From Conchocele bisecta (lineage: Eukaryota > Mollusca > Bivalvia > Lucinida > Thyasiridae): 64,000 nucleotides of DNA. Numbering within the stretch: the first letter of the stretch is position 1; every line of letters begins with the position of its first letter. The position numbers were made by a program, and so were the translations under genes. This document shows, piece by piece, positions 33,558 through 44,079 of this stretch. The DNA lies in the NCBI GenBank assembly GCA_029237695.1, contig CM055279.1:61081530-61145529 (forward strand), in the 5' to 3' direction. Under the pieces are notes generated by a model, which did no database searches, was not told the origin of the DNA, and was given only the letters and a program-made list of their open reading frames with translations.

Positions 33558-35215
33558 CGATATAATGTATATAGTATATATAGTGTATATAGTGTACAAT
33601 ATAGTATATATAGTGTATATAGTATATATGTGTATATAGTATATATAGTGTATATAGTATATAGTGTATATAGTATATATAGTGTATATATATATATATA
33701 TAGTGATATAGTGTATATAGTGTATATAGTGTATATAGTGTATATAGTGTATATAGTGTATATATTATTTTAGTGTATATAGTATATATAGTGTATAGTA
33801 TATATAGTGTATATAGTATATATATATGTATATAGTGTATATAGTGTATATAGTGTATATAGTGTATATAGTGTATATAGTGTATAGTGTATATATTATT
33901 TTAGTGTATATAGTATATATAGTGTATATAGTATATATATATGTATATTAGTGTATATAGTGTATATAGTATATATAGTGTATATAGTATATAGTGTATA
34001 GTATATATAGTGTATATAGTATATATAATGTATATAGTATATATAGTGTATATAGTATATATAGTGTATATAGTATATATAATGTATATAGTATATATAG
34101 TGTATACAGTATATATTAGTATATAGTATATATAGTGTATATAGTATATATAGTGTATATAGTATCTATAGTGTATATAGTATACAAATAGTGTATAGTA
34201 TATATAGTATATAGTATAGAATAGTGTATATAGTGTAATATAGTGATATAGTATATATAATGTATATAGTATATATAGTGTATAGTATATATATATATAT
34301 AGTGAATATAGTGTATATAGTATATAATAAAGTTTATATAGTATATAATGTGTATATAGTATATAGTGTATATAGTATATATAATGTATATAGTATATAT
34401 AGTGTAAAATAGTTATATAGTGTAATATAGTATCTAGTGTATATAGTATATATAGTGTATATAGTATATATAATGTATATATAGTGTATATAGATATATA
34501 ATGTATATAGTATATAATGTGTATAAGTATATATTGTGTATAAGTATATATAGTGTAATAGTAGTATATAAGTGTATATAGTATATATAATGTATATAGT
34601 AAATATAGTAGTGTATATATAATATGTATATAGTAATATAGTGTATATAGTATATATGTATATAGTATATATAGTGTATATAGTATATAGTGAATATAGT
34701 ATAAATAGTGTATATATATAGTGTATATAGTATATATGTAGTATATAGTATATATAGTGTATATAGTATATATAGTGTATATAGTATATAGTGTATATAG
34801 TAATATATAGTGTATATAGACACTATAGTATATATAGTTTATATAGTGTATATATGTATAGATATATAGTTTATATAGTGTATATAGTGTATATAGTATA
34901 TATAGTGTATATAGTATATATGTGTATATAGTATATATAGGTATATAGTATATATAGTGTATATAGTATATAGTGTATATAGTGTATACAGTGGATATAG
35001 TATATATAGTGTATATAGTATATATTAGTGTATATAGTATATATGTATAGTATATATATAGTAGGTATATAGTATATATAGTGTATATAGTATAATATAA
35101 AATGTATATATGTATATATAAGTGTATATAGTGATATATATGTATATAGTGTATATAGTGTATATAGTGTATTATGTGTATATGTAGTATATGTAATATG
35201 TAGTATATATACCCG
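33558..35215. repeat. 1.66-kb TATAGTG microsatellite/minisatellite
   Basis: Nearly pure runs of GTGTATATAGTATATATA and variants. A 500-codon Tyr/Ile/Leu/His-rich minus-strand frame is a consequence of the repeat and is rejected as a gene. Confidence 0.95.
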
Positions 35216-35329
35216 TGAGCACACTGATGTGTGCCATGGGAACTGTGTGTGTGGGAAGAAAAACACGGTCTTATATTGAGCTTCTTAGTTAGAATTATAG
35301 CACCGAGTGGAGTTTTTATTCTAATAAGA

Positions 35330-35570
35330 AACGAGACGCATAACTCCGAAATAAGTGATGCGAGAGTTGTCGTTCTTGCGCGCGACACGCATTTGATCCG
35401 ATATGTATGCATGTGTGAAGTTTCGTTGAAGTATCCGATAAGATGTTGCAGTTATGCTCCGGACAAGAAAGTGTCTGCGGACGCGGCGGCGGCAGACGCG
35501 CCGGCGGCGTGACGACGTCAACTCCGTAGTATCCCCCGACTTTCGTCCGAGGGATACAAGAAATCCAGTA
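35330..35570. repeat. 150-bp family terminal unit with GC-rich tail and hairpin
   Basis: GCGAGAGTTGTCGTTCTTGC, GTGAAGTTTCGTTGAAGTAT and GTTATGCTCCGGACAAGAAA lead into GTGTCTGCGGACGCGGCGGC. The hairpin ATCCCCCGACTTTCGTCCGAGGGAT (split at centre CTTTCG) ends it, as at 20760-20860. Confidence 0.75.
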
Positions 35571-35684
35571 TTTCATGGTTGAATAAATTAAGTAAAATAG
35601 TTTGAATTTTCTCATACAATTACGTTCTCAGGTATACGTCAGAATGCACCAGCGGTTTAGTTCAGTTTCAAAATTTTCCCGGAC

Positions 35685-37720
35685 CTCGTTCCGTTCGGTT
35701 CCGTAAAGTACCAATTACCCTAGTGGATTTTAGTACTTTACAGAACGGAACGAGCTATTTGTTACACCAAATTAGCACAAGTACTGTGCCGGAAAGAGCG
35801 CATGGTGTGAAACAATTAATAAAACTACACTGTGGTGACATCATTGTATTGTGTATATGGCACTGTTAAAGTTTTTAAGTCCAACGGGCATGGGGGTTGG
35901 GGGGGATTGCCTCTGACACGATTCAGAAATCACGTTTGTGTCTGTTTTAGTAAATAAAAAATATTGTTCCGTTCCGTAAAGTACCAATTACCCTAGTGGA
36001 TTAGTACTTTACGGAACGGAACGGAATGAGCTATTTTTTAACACCAAATTAGCACAAGCACTAAGCTGGAGAGAGCGCATGGTGTGGAACAATTAATAAA
36101 AGTACACTGTTACATCATTGGATTGTGCCGATTGTGTATATGGCACTGTTGCCGTTTTTCAGTCCAGTGGGCATAGGGGTAGGGGGGGTGACTTTCTTGA
36201 AAACATACAGAGTGGTGGGGAAGTATTAGTCTATGTATTCCAAAGGATTGCCCCTGACACGATTCAGAATTGACGTTTGTGTCTGTTTGGGTAAACAAAA
36301 ATCTCGTTCCGTTCCGTTCCGTAAAGTACCAATTACCCTAGTCGATTAGTACTTTACGGAACGGAACGAGCTATTTTTTACACCAAATTAGCACATGTAC
36401 TGTGCCGGAGAGAGCGCATGGTGTGGAACAATTAATAAAACTACACTGTGAAATCATTGGATTGTGTATGGCACTGTTAACGTTTTTCAATCCAGCGGAC
36501 AAGGGGGCTCGGGTGGTGGGGATTTCTTGACAACATGCACTGTGGCGTGAGAAGTATTGTACTACATATTCCAAAGGATTACCTCTGACACGATTCAGAA
36601 GTGGCAATTGTGTCTGTTTTTTGTTTTGGTAAATACAAATCTTGTTCCGTTCCGTTCAGTAAAGTACCAATTACCCTAGGTGATTAGTACTTTATGGAAC
36701 GGAACGGAACGAGACAATTTTTACACCAAATTGGACAAAAACTGCCCCGGATACAGGGCATGATGTAGAACAACTATGAGCATTATGTATTAGTATTATT
36801 GTATTATGTATATGCCACTGTTAGCGGTTTTCAGTCCAGCGGGCATAGGGGTATATGGGGGGTACATAATTGGTGACTTTCTTGAAAACATACAGAGTGG
36901 CGGGTGAATATTTAGACTATATTCCAAAGGATTGCCTCTGACACGATTCAGAAATGATGTTTGTGTCTGTTTTGGTAAACTAAAAATCTTGTTCCGTTCC
37001 GTTCCGTAAAGTACCAATTACCATAGTGGATTAATTAGTACTTTACGGAACGGAACGGAACGAGCTATTTTTTACACCAAATTAGCAAAAATACTGTGCC
37101 AGAGCCCATGGTGTGGAATAATTAATACAACTACAATGTTGCATCATTGGATTGTGTATAAGGCACTGTTAACGTTTTTCAGTCCAGCAGAAGTGGGGGG
37201 GGGGTAGTTTCTTGACAACATACGGGGTGGCGTTGGTAGTATTAGACTACATATTCCAAAGGTTTCTGTCTGTTTTGGTAAATAAAAATCTCGTTCCGTT
37301 CCGTTCCGTAAAGAACCAATTACCCTAGTAGGTTGATTAGTACTTTACGGAACGGAACGGAACGGAACGGAACGGAACGGAACAACGGAACGGAACGAAA
37401 CAAGCATCTTGTTAACTAATGGTGTTCAACGTATTGATATTGTATTATTAGGTTCCCAAAGCATGATACTTACTTCAATTATGATGCACATTTGAATTAG
37501 TCACATCGTTAATTAACTGCATGAGTTAATTAATGCACCAAATTAGGACAAGTACTGTTCCGGATAGGTAGATGGGGGGGGGTGACTTTCTTGAAAAAAT
37601 ACAGTCGCGGGGAAGTATTATACTACATATTCCAAAGGACTGCCTTTGACACGATTCAGAAGTGGCATTTGTGTCTGTTTTGGTAAATAAAAAATCTCGT
37701 TCAGTTCCGTAAAGTACCAA
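35685..37720. repeat. ~320-350 bp tandem array of palindrome-bearing subterminal units
   Basis: Six to seven units start with TTCCGTTCCGTAAAGTACCA-ATTACCCTAG...GATTAGTACTTTACGGAACG. They continue through CACCAAATTAGCACAAG, GCATGGTGTGGAACAATTAA, TCAGTCCAGCGGGCATAGGG and CCTCTGACACGATTCAGAA. The same unit makes up the inverted ends of the 10.58-kb element, so the right arm has expanded by unequal exchange. Confidence 0.8.
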
Positions 37721-37947
37721 TTACCCTAGGTGATTAGTACTTTACGGAACGGAACGGAACAAGCATCTTGTTAACTAATGGTGTTATTAGCAACATGTTC
37801 AACGTATTGATATTACATTATTAAGTTCCCAAAGCATGATACTTACTTCAATTATGATGCACATTTGAATTAGTCACATCGTTAATTAACTGCATGAGTT
37901 AATTAATGCACCAAATTAGGAACAAGTACTGTTCCGGATAGGTAGAT

Positions 37948-37999
<52 letters not shown>

Positions 38000-38481
38000 G
38001 ACTTTCTTGAAAATACAGTCGTGGGGAAGTATTATACTACATATTCCAATTGACTGCCTCTGACACGATTCAGAAGTGGCATTTGTGTCTGTTTTGGTAA
38101 ATAAAAAATCTCGTTCCGTTCCGTTCCGTAAAGTACCAATTACCCTAGGTGATTAGTACTTTACGGAACGGAAAGGAACACGCATCTTGTTAACTAATGG
38201 TGTTATTAGCAACACGTTCAACGTATTGATATTGCATTATTAGGTTCCCAACGCATGCTACTTACTTCAATTATGATGCACATTTGAATTACTCACATCG
38301 TTAATTAACTGCATAAGTTTTTCAATTTCGACAATTGCCCCACTTGGTACCCCAAACCGTGTTCCGTTCCGTTCCGTTCCGTTCCGTTCCGTTCCGTTCC
38401 GTTCCGTTCCGTTCCGTTCCGTTTCGTTCCGTTCCGTTCGTTCCGTTCCGTTCCGTTCCGTTCCGTAAAGTACCAATAGCC
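37720..38481 (-). repeat. Right terminal inverted repeat of the 10.58-kb element
   Basis: Reverse complement of 27900-28590. (GGAAC)n is expanded here (38360-38466) compared with about four units on the left. A G50 run (37948-37997) replaces the C18-type run of the left arm. Confidence 0.8.
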
Positions 38482-38498
38482 CATATTCCCCAATATTG

Positions 38499-38633
38499 AT
38501 GAATAATGTTAATGTTTCAGAAGTTGAGAGCCACAAACACCTAGGTATATACTTTAACAATGAAGGAACATGGCATCAACATATACAATATATAACAGGG
38601 AAAGCACGGCGTAGAATATACATTATAACATAG
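38499..38633 (+). pseudogene. LINE reverse-transcriptase fragment (block A copy 1)
   Basis: 44 codons to a TAG: VSEVESHKHLGIYFNNEGTW followed by HQHIQYITGKARRRI. The KHLG-x-x-F...W-x-x-H-I pattern after the polymerase core is typical of the C-terminal reverse transcriptase region of non-LTR retrotransposons. The following TQLFCKA-x-KLGPRRE may be a frame-broken continuation. In copy 2 this fragment is split by an insertion. Confidence 0.6.
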
Positions 38634-38699
38634 GCGATTATGGGAGCCACTAGACACACGCAACTGTTTTGTAAAGCGTAAAAGCTCGGACCTAGACGT

Positions 38700-39205
38700 G
38701 AATCGCGGGGCTATAATACATTATACTCCCGAGTAGGGGAGTCACACTGTGGAACTCACAAAGCTGGGGTTGAGAATAATGCTGGGTGCAGGAGTCACAC
38801 AGTGGGAATCACGAAGCTGGGGTGAAATCACGAAGCTATGGTGGAGAATCACACAGTTGGTGATCAGGAAACTGGGGTGGGACTAATGCCGGGTGGGGAA
38901 GTCACACAGCTGGAATCACGAAGCTGAGGTGGGGACTAATGCCGAGTGGAGGAGTCACACAGCAGGTGGGCACGACTTAGGGGTGGGGATCACACAGCAT
39001 GGATTGTAGGTAGCACGACGCGAGGGTGCGGAGTCACACAGCAGGTTGGCACGAAGCAGGGGTGTGGATCATACAGCAGGGTTGCACGAAGTCGTCGGGA
39101 ATCACACATCAGGGGTGGGAGGGGGCACGAATCTGGGGACGGTGAGTCACACAGCAGGGGTCACGAAGCTCGAGTCGGGAATCATATTGCAATGGGGTAA
39201 ACAAC
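38700..39205. repeat. AATCACGAAGCTGGGGTGGG minisatellite, copy 1
   Basis: Variable 30-50 bp units built from GTCACACAGC, GGAATCACGAAGCTG and GGTGGGGACTAATGCCG. The matching array in block A copy 2 is at 55185-55680. Open frames here are repeat-driven. Confidence 0.85.
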
Positions 39206-40063
39206 GGGGGTGGGGTAATGGGATGTTGTATACACCATATGTATGCGTCCATCCGCAGTCCACCAGCACTGTATCATAACGGGTATAGGAAGTAAGGACG
39301 ACCACTATTGTGCACGCTTCCCCAAGACTGCCACTCTCATGATCGCTCCCCAGTGTGAATAAGCATGTGCTGTTCGATATTATCACACCGTGATAATGCC
39401 TCACCGCACACAGAACATATGCATGTATGTTGTCGATCCCCACTGTGTCTTAGCATGCGTCTGTTCACATTACGACTGGATCTGAAAATATTATCTGACC
39501 CGCTTCATGCATGTGTGTGGAGCATGACGCTCTGAGCGAATGTCTCGTCGCGAAACATGTATCGGGACGACCATCAGTCTGGATGAGCAGATGTCGTTTG
39601 AGGCTACCACTCTGTGTGAAAGTCTGGTCGCGGACACTACATGTCTGTAAATATTAATATTAGTCTTGGAAGTCTCGTCTAGCACACACTGTATGTTATA
39701 TCAGCTCCTTAGTGCGAATATCCATATCTGTGACGAGTATGACGCTTTGGTCGCAAACGTGTGTATAGGGACGATCACCAGTCCGGAGGATCACTTGTTG
39801 TTTCAGTTGAATCACAGTGAGAATATATTGTGGCACACAGAACACGTGGTTGGTCCCAAGTTTGGAGGAGTCTGCTGATATTACAACGATATCTAAAGGT
39901 ACAACCACACAAACAGCATGTGAATGCTTGTTCGCATGTGTACATATGCATATGTGTCGAGTTGCCTACATAGCAAGACCCCGGTGTCTGTAAGCATTTG
40001 TCATTTGTGGTGGCTTCTTTGTGTGTGAACCTTGTCACAAACACTGGCTGTATGAAGACGATC
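39206..40063 (-). pseudogene. Flank and relic fingers of finger locus 3
   Basis: 39232-39660 is collinear with 10740-10865 plus 12489-12814, without the insertions. 39700-40063 encodes finger relics in broken frames (CEQAFTCCLCGCTFRYRCNI, LKQQVILRTGDRPYT), matching those at loci 1, 2 and 4. Confidence 0.6.
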
Positions 40064-41183
40064 CTATGTATGTACGAACATGTGCCGTTTGAGGCTGCCA
40101 ATGTATGTGAATGTCTTGTTACAAACACTACATGTATGTGGGCGATCCCCCGTATGTATGAACATGTGCTGTTCGAGGCTGCCACTCTGTGTGAAAGTCT
40201 TGTCACAAACATTACATGTATGGGGACGATCCCCCGTATTTATGAGCATATGCTGTGTGTGAATGTCTTGTCACAAACAATACATGTATGGGGAAGATCC
40301 CTAGTATGTATGAGCATGTGCTGCCTGAGGCTGCCAATATATACGAATGTCTTGTCACAAACGCTACATGTATGGGGACCATCAATCGTATGTATGAGCA
40401 TGTGCTGTTTGAGGCTGCCACTTTGTGTGAATGTCTTGTCACAAACACTACATTTATGGGGACGATCCCCCGTATGTATGAACATGTGTTTGAGGCTGCC
40501 ACTCTGTGTGAATGTATTGTCACAAACACTACATGTGTGGGGACGATCCCCCGTATGTATGAGCATGTGCTGTTTGAGGTTTCCACTGTGTGTCATTGTC
40601 TTGTCACAAACACTACATGTGTAGGGACGATCCCCCGTGTGTATGAGCATGTGCTGTTTGAGGTGTCCACTGTGTGTGAATATCTCGTCACAAACACTAC
40701 ATGTGTGGGGACGATCCCCCGTATGTATGAGCATGTGCTGTTTGAGGCTGCCACTGTGTGTCAATGTCTTGTCACAAACATTACATGTATGGGGACGATC
40801 CCCCGTATGTATGAACATGTGGTGTTTGAGGCTGCCACTCTTTGTGAATGTCTTGTCACAAACACTACATGTGTGGGGACGATCCCCCGTATGTATGAGC
40901 ATGGTCCGTTTGAGGCTGCCACTGTGTGTGAATGTCTTGTCACAAACACTACATGTGTGAGGACGATCCCCCGTATGTATCAGCATGTGCAGTTTGAGGT
41001 GACCACTGTGTGTGAATATCTCGTCGCAAACACTACATGTGTGGGGACGATCCCCCGTATGTATGAGCATGTGCTGTTTGAGGTGACCACTGTGTGTGAA
41101 TATCTCGTCAAAAACACTACATTTGTGGGGACGATCCCCCGTATGTATGAGCATGTGCCGTTTGAGGCTGTCACTGTGTGTGA
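40064..41183 (-). pseudogene. C2H2 zinc-finger array, locus 3, broken and fused to a Polinton fragment
   Basis: Two same-strand frames: 40240-41154 (11 units) and 40064-40249 (2 fingers ending HMFVHT then TAG). A ~30-bp deletion within a finger near 40240-40260 breaks the frame. Damaged fingers include CSVFDEIF (Cys to Phe), LKRTMLIH (His to Thr) and SLKHMFIH (one residue lost). The N-terminal side stops abruptly inside a finger at 41183, where capsid gene sequence begins; the upstream exons seen at loci 1, 2 and 4 are missing. Probably not functional. Confidence 0.75.
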
Positions 41184-41984
41184 ATGTACATCCCGCTCGA
41201 CTTTGAGTGGCTGGAGAGTCACATGCCCTACTATCAGAGCGCTTTGGCTGACCGCCTCGAATACGAACTAACGTTCAACGACTACGGCCGAGTTCTCATA
41301 GCCACCGACATGGCATCGACGTATTCGATCAACAATGTTTCGTTGGAGTACGACATGGTCACGATGCCCGAACTCGCGCGATTGATCAGATCCCATTACG
41401 CCTGGCGCGTTGCCATACTTTACGACCGAGTTCTTCGTCACCGCAAGATGACGAAAGACAAAAGCGACACATTGTGGAATATTAATGTCAACGTACCCGC
41501 CCGCTCGATGAAAGGTATACTGATGCTGTTCGAGGAGGGTCGGTTCGCGCTCGGGGTTAGACAAACCGATAAATTATATAACCCCAAAATCACAAAGGTC
41601 GAGGTGACGATCGATGGAGTCCCCAATGAACTCTACAGCCAGCGCCTTCGCGCGCACCAGCAGTGGGACGAAGTCAGAAAGCAGTTTGCTGCCGGCTCTA
41701 AACGCTCCCCAGAGGTTGCCGCGGTTGCCAAAGACCTGCAGCTCTCGGACGTCTCCCTCGCGCAATTCCTGACTACCAAATACGCGTTATGGCTAGACAT
41801 GCGAGCCAGCGACGACGACCAAATGCACGGTAGTGGACGCCAAGTTGATAACGCTAGCGAGGGTGTGACGATCCAGATAACCAAAGAGGCGGATGGAGCT
41901 GGCACATTGAACGTGTATCTATATATAATCACAGACGCACAACTCAACATCGAAGATGGTCGATACGTCTCAGCACTCTACTAA
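41184..41984 (+). CDS. Polinton major capsid protein, C-terminal part (5'-truncated)
   Basis: The 266-residue frame has the features of the C-terminal half of Polinton/adintovirus double-jelly-roll capsid proteins: an ALWLDMRASDDDQMHGSGR segment near residues 200-220 and the ending DAQLNIEDGRYVSALY. Family members are usually much longer (roughly twice), so the N-terminal jelly roll is missing. The apparent ATG (41184) is provided by finger-array sequence at the junction and is preceded directly by TGA; it is not the original start. Neighbours in order are the packaging ATPase and small virion-type genes, as expected of the element. GC and codon use contrast with the AT-rich surroundings. Confidence 0.7.
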   Translation: MYIPLDFEWLESHMPYYQSALADRLEYELTFNDYGRVLIATDMASTYSINNVSLEYDMVTMPELARLIRSHYAWRVAILYDRVLRHRKMTKDKSDTLWNINVNVPARSMKGILMLFEEGRFALGVRQTDKLYNPKITKVEVTIDGVPNELYSQRLRAHQQWDEVRKQFAAGSKRSPEVAAVAKDLQLSDVSLAQFLTTKYALWLDMRASDDDQMHGSGRQVDNASEGVTIQITKEADGAGTLNVYLYIITDAQLNIEDGRYVSALY

Positions 41985-42662
41985 ATCTAAAGATTTAAAT
42001 AAAAATAAAGTTTGTGATGCCCACTCTGCCATGATATGTGGGCAGACAGGGTGCGGAAAAACGGTTTTCATCCTCGACTTGCTCGAGCGGTCAAACCGCG
42101 ATATCTTTCGACACATTGTGATCCTGTGTCCCACTGTGCGACACAACGATACTTATCAGCGGCGCCCGTGGATATGGACCGACCCTGAGGTATACGTTAT
42201 TGACCCTGGTGATAAGCTTCACGATTGGCTGCGTGGTTTATACCAAAGATTCCAGGGCGAGCCCACCCTATACGTGATTGACGACTGCTCGGCCAAGGCG
42301 GCGATGACCAAAAATAAGGACATGTTCTCCGAGCTCGCATTTTCAGGACGCCATGCGGGCAAAGCGTATGCATCTCCACTCAGAAGTAAAACGCCGTCCT
42401 CAAGGATCTGCTCGAGCAAACGAAATGGGTCGCCCTCTTTCACTGCAAGGACCGAGACTCATTCGAGTACGACATGGGTCACAAACCTAACCCTCGAGAG
42501 AACGACGTTATGCCAACGCGCGAGGAGCGCCTGGAGGTTCGACAGATGCTTTCGGAAACTAAGCACGCCAAGCTTCTGTTAAAGACTGATCAACCCACAA
42601 ATTATGAAGTTATCAATTTATTACTGAATTATAAACTGAATTATGAATTACTGAATTACTGA
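41956..42662 (+). pseudogene. Polinton packaging ATPase (FtsK/HerA, A32-like), frame-broken
   Basis: The family drives genome packaging into capsids. A Walker A motif (GQTGCGKT) lies about 30 residues from the start, and a Walker B-like LYVIDDCS about 85 residues later. After the conserved FSGRHAG segment (about 42360) the frame shifts. The homologous continuation is found in another frame, where a TAA near 42393-42395 also interrupts it, before an open tail (from DMGHKPNPRE at 42469) to 42662. At least two inactivating changes. The start overlaps the capsid gene end by 29 bp, normal for compact viral-type gene order. Confidence 0.8.
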
Positions 42663-42780
42663 ATTATAACTACTATATACTAATATCTATAAATTTTATT
42701 TACTAATATTTACTAATACATGTATCTACTAATATCTACTAATATCTACTAATATCTACAGAATTATTACTGAATTATTC
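42600..42780. repeat. AT-rich short tandem repeats
   Basis: GAATTA(T/C)TGAATTA-type units (42605-42670) and CTACTAATAT iterations (42725-42762) downstream of the ATPase. Confidence 0.6.
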
Positions 42781-42885
42781 GCAGCAAGTTGCTGTTACTC
42801 ATAATTAATTTTAAGAAAGTTACAAACAGTTTGATGTTAAACTTATAAGACTATTCAGAATAGTACACCCAACACTGTTGGAATA

Positions 42886-43056
42886 ATGAACTGCGACGAA
42901 CTTCTCGATCAGCTAATGGAAGAAACTTTCACTCTGATATCTTTCCTGAAAGATGACACGACTGCCGACACGATATCTTTCCTGAAAGATGACACGACTG
43001 CCGATACGGTATCTACCCAACCGCCCCCCCCCCCAATCCAATCGCGATTGGAATAA
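42886..43056 (+). CDS. Small Polinton-region ORF with an internal 13-residue repeat
   Basis: 56 codons from ATG at 42886 to TAA at 43054. The acidic N-terminus MNCDELLDQLMEE is followed by two near-identical ISFLKDDTTADT repeats (39-bp direct repeat at the DNA level) and a Pro run from a C11 tract. It ends in QSRLE, encoded by a CCAATCGCGATTGG palindrome. Product not recognised. The C tract may have shifted the frame relative to the next gene, which follows 24 bp later. Confidence 0.45.
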   Translation: MNCDELLDQLMEETFTLISFLKDDTTADTISFLKDDTTADTVSTQPPPPPIQSRLE

Positions 43057-43079
43057 TTGGAACAGTGGGAAGAAAGAAA

Positions 43080-43571
43080 ATGAAAACACGACGCGAGCGG
43101 TTAGCTGCGCTGGTTGCTGGGGGGCAATCGGAGCAGTATTTCCGTAGGCGTCTCTCAGTTTGTCAGGTGGATAAAATGTCAGATGTAGAGGTTAATAAAA
43201 TGTATGCGCGATACGAGTCTAAATTGGGGGCAAAGATGACGAAAACTCTTGGGGCGGCGGCTATTAATTTGTACGCTACCGCTGTCAGTGCAATTCTCCC
43301 TATATCTGACACCGCGGGGTTGATTGGTGATTTAGAGACTGACCCTTTTGTAGGACACACTCTTAGAACAGCCTGCTGCTCAATTTATCACAAGTTTGGA
43401 ATGTACTTAGCTCCGATGACAACCGCGTTGACCACGGCTAAGCACTGTCAATTTGGACATATATGCCCACGAACTATAAGCTCAGAAAATGATGATACAA
43501 GATGCACCTGCGAGAGTGACAGAACAGCCCTCAACACTGTTGAACCCGATTGCACTTCCAACTCCGATTGA
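43080..43571 (+). CDS. Conserved Polinton protein of unknown function
   Basis: From ATG 43080 the 163-residue product has a basic N-terminus (KTRRERLAALVAGG) and a helical middle (VEVNKMYARYESKLGAKMTK). A hydrophobic segment with GLIGDLETDPFVGH and YHKFGMYLAP follows, then a divergent acidic tail. I recognise the MYARYE...DPFVGH...YKFGMYLAP pattern as recurring in Polintons between ATPase and integrase, but know no function. GTG at 43065 would add five residues. Confidence 0.6.
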   Translation: MKTRRERLAALVAGGQSEQYFRRRLSVCQVDKMSDVEVNKMYARYESKLGAKMTKTLGAAAINLYATAVSAILPISDTAGLIGDLETDPFVGHTLRTACCSIYHKFGMYLAPMTTALTTAKHCQFGHICPRTISSENDDTRCTCESDRTALNTVEPDCTSNSD

Positions 43572-43620
43572 TCCCCCAGTTCCAATCCAATCGCGATTGG
43601 AAGAATTGAGGGTGCGGTAG

Positions 43621-43977
43621 GATGAACCCTCAACAGCACAGGTGCGGTTGAACCCGATTGCCCGGTACAAAAACCCAAATAGACAGGCAGCTGGGCGGGC
43701 AGCGGCTGCCACCCGAAAAGCTAAACAATATCAAATACTCGCCGAGCTTCGAGAGGCCAAACAGTCGTTGCTTGTTCCATCACCAGCTCTTGAGCCCCAA
43801 TCGCAATTGGAGTTGGGGGCAGAAACAGCAAAACACCCGAAGACAACTGCGGTTCAATCTCCGCAGGAACACCAATCGCAATTGGAAGAGCAATCGTGGA
43901 TTGCTGCAGCTTCTACCTGGATCACACCGTGGGTTGTTAGTGGTGGTCTGGCAATTGTTGGCACCCTGTGTGTGTGA
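43621..43977 (+). CDS. Small basic, membrane-anchored protein of the Polinton cluster (start uncertain)
   Basis: The frame lacks an ATG: it opens after TAG (43618) and a GTG lies at 43642. An ATG at 43622 is in the neighbouring frame, so a one-base change may have removed the start. The product has an Arg/Ala-rich basic N-terminus (RQAAGRAAAATRKAKQYQ), two QSQLE motifs supplied by palindromic repeats, and a C-terminal hydrophobic helix (ITPWVVSGGLAIVGTLCV). This could be a virion or core-type protein; no family is recognised. Confidence 0.45.
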   Translation, partial: DEPSTAQVRLNPIARYKNPNRQAAGRAAAATRKAKQYQILAELREAKQSLLVPSPALEPQSQLELGAETAKHPKTTAVQSPQEHQSQLEEQSWIAAASTWITPWVVSGGLAIVGTLCV

Positions 43978-44079
43978 AAGTACCTTTCGAGACAACCAGC
44001 CGCGGTTCCGAAACCGATTGCGCCCCATTTAAACATTGATCGCGATCCCTTTTATATGCAATAATTATAGTTATCAACA

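Larger units (their letters stand above)
27900..38481. mobile_element. 10.58-kb non-autonomous DNA transposon with long terminal inverted repeats
   Basis: Termini GGCTATTGGTACTTTACGGA (27900) and its reverse complement ending at 38481 are flanked by the 8-bp direct repeat CATATTCC (27892-27899 and 38482-38489). The inverted ends match over about 700 bp. Block A copy 2 at 52690 has no element at the matching place. An 8-bp duplication fits hAT, P or Merlin-type transposases but I cannot choose. The interior holds no recognisable transposase, only nested repeats, two palindromic elements, a 1.65-kb microsatellite and an expanded subterminal repeat array. Confidence 0.8.

Noticed and set aside
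33901..35412. 503-codon Tyr/Ile/His-rich minus-strand frame
   Set aside because: Pure translation of the TATAGTG microsatellite.
38946..39279. Gly/His-rich protein over the 38700-39205 minisatellite
   Set aside because: Frame-open repeat DNA. The matching array in the other block A copy opens different frames.
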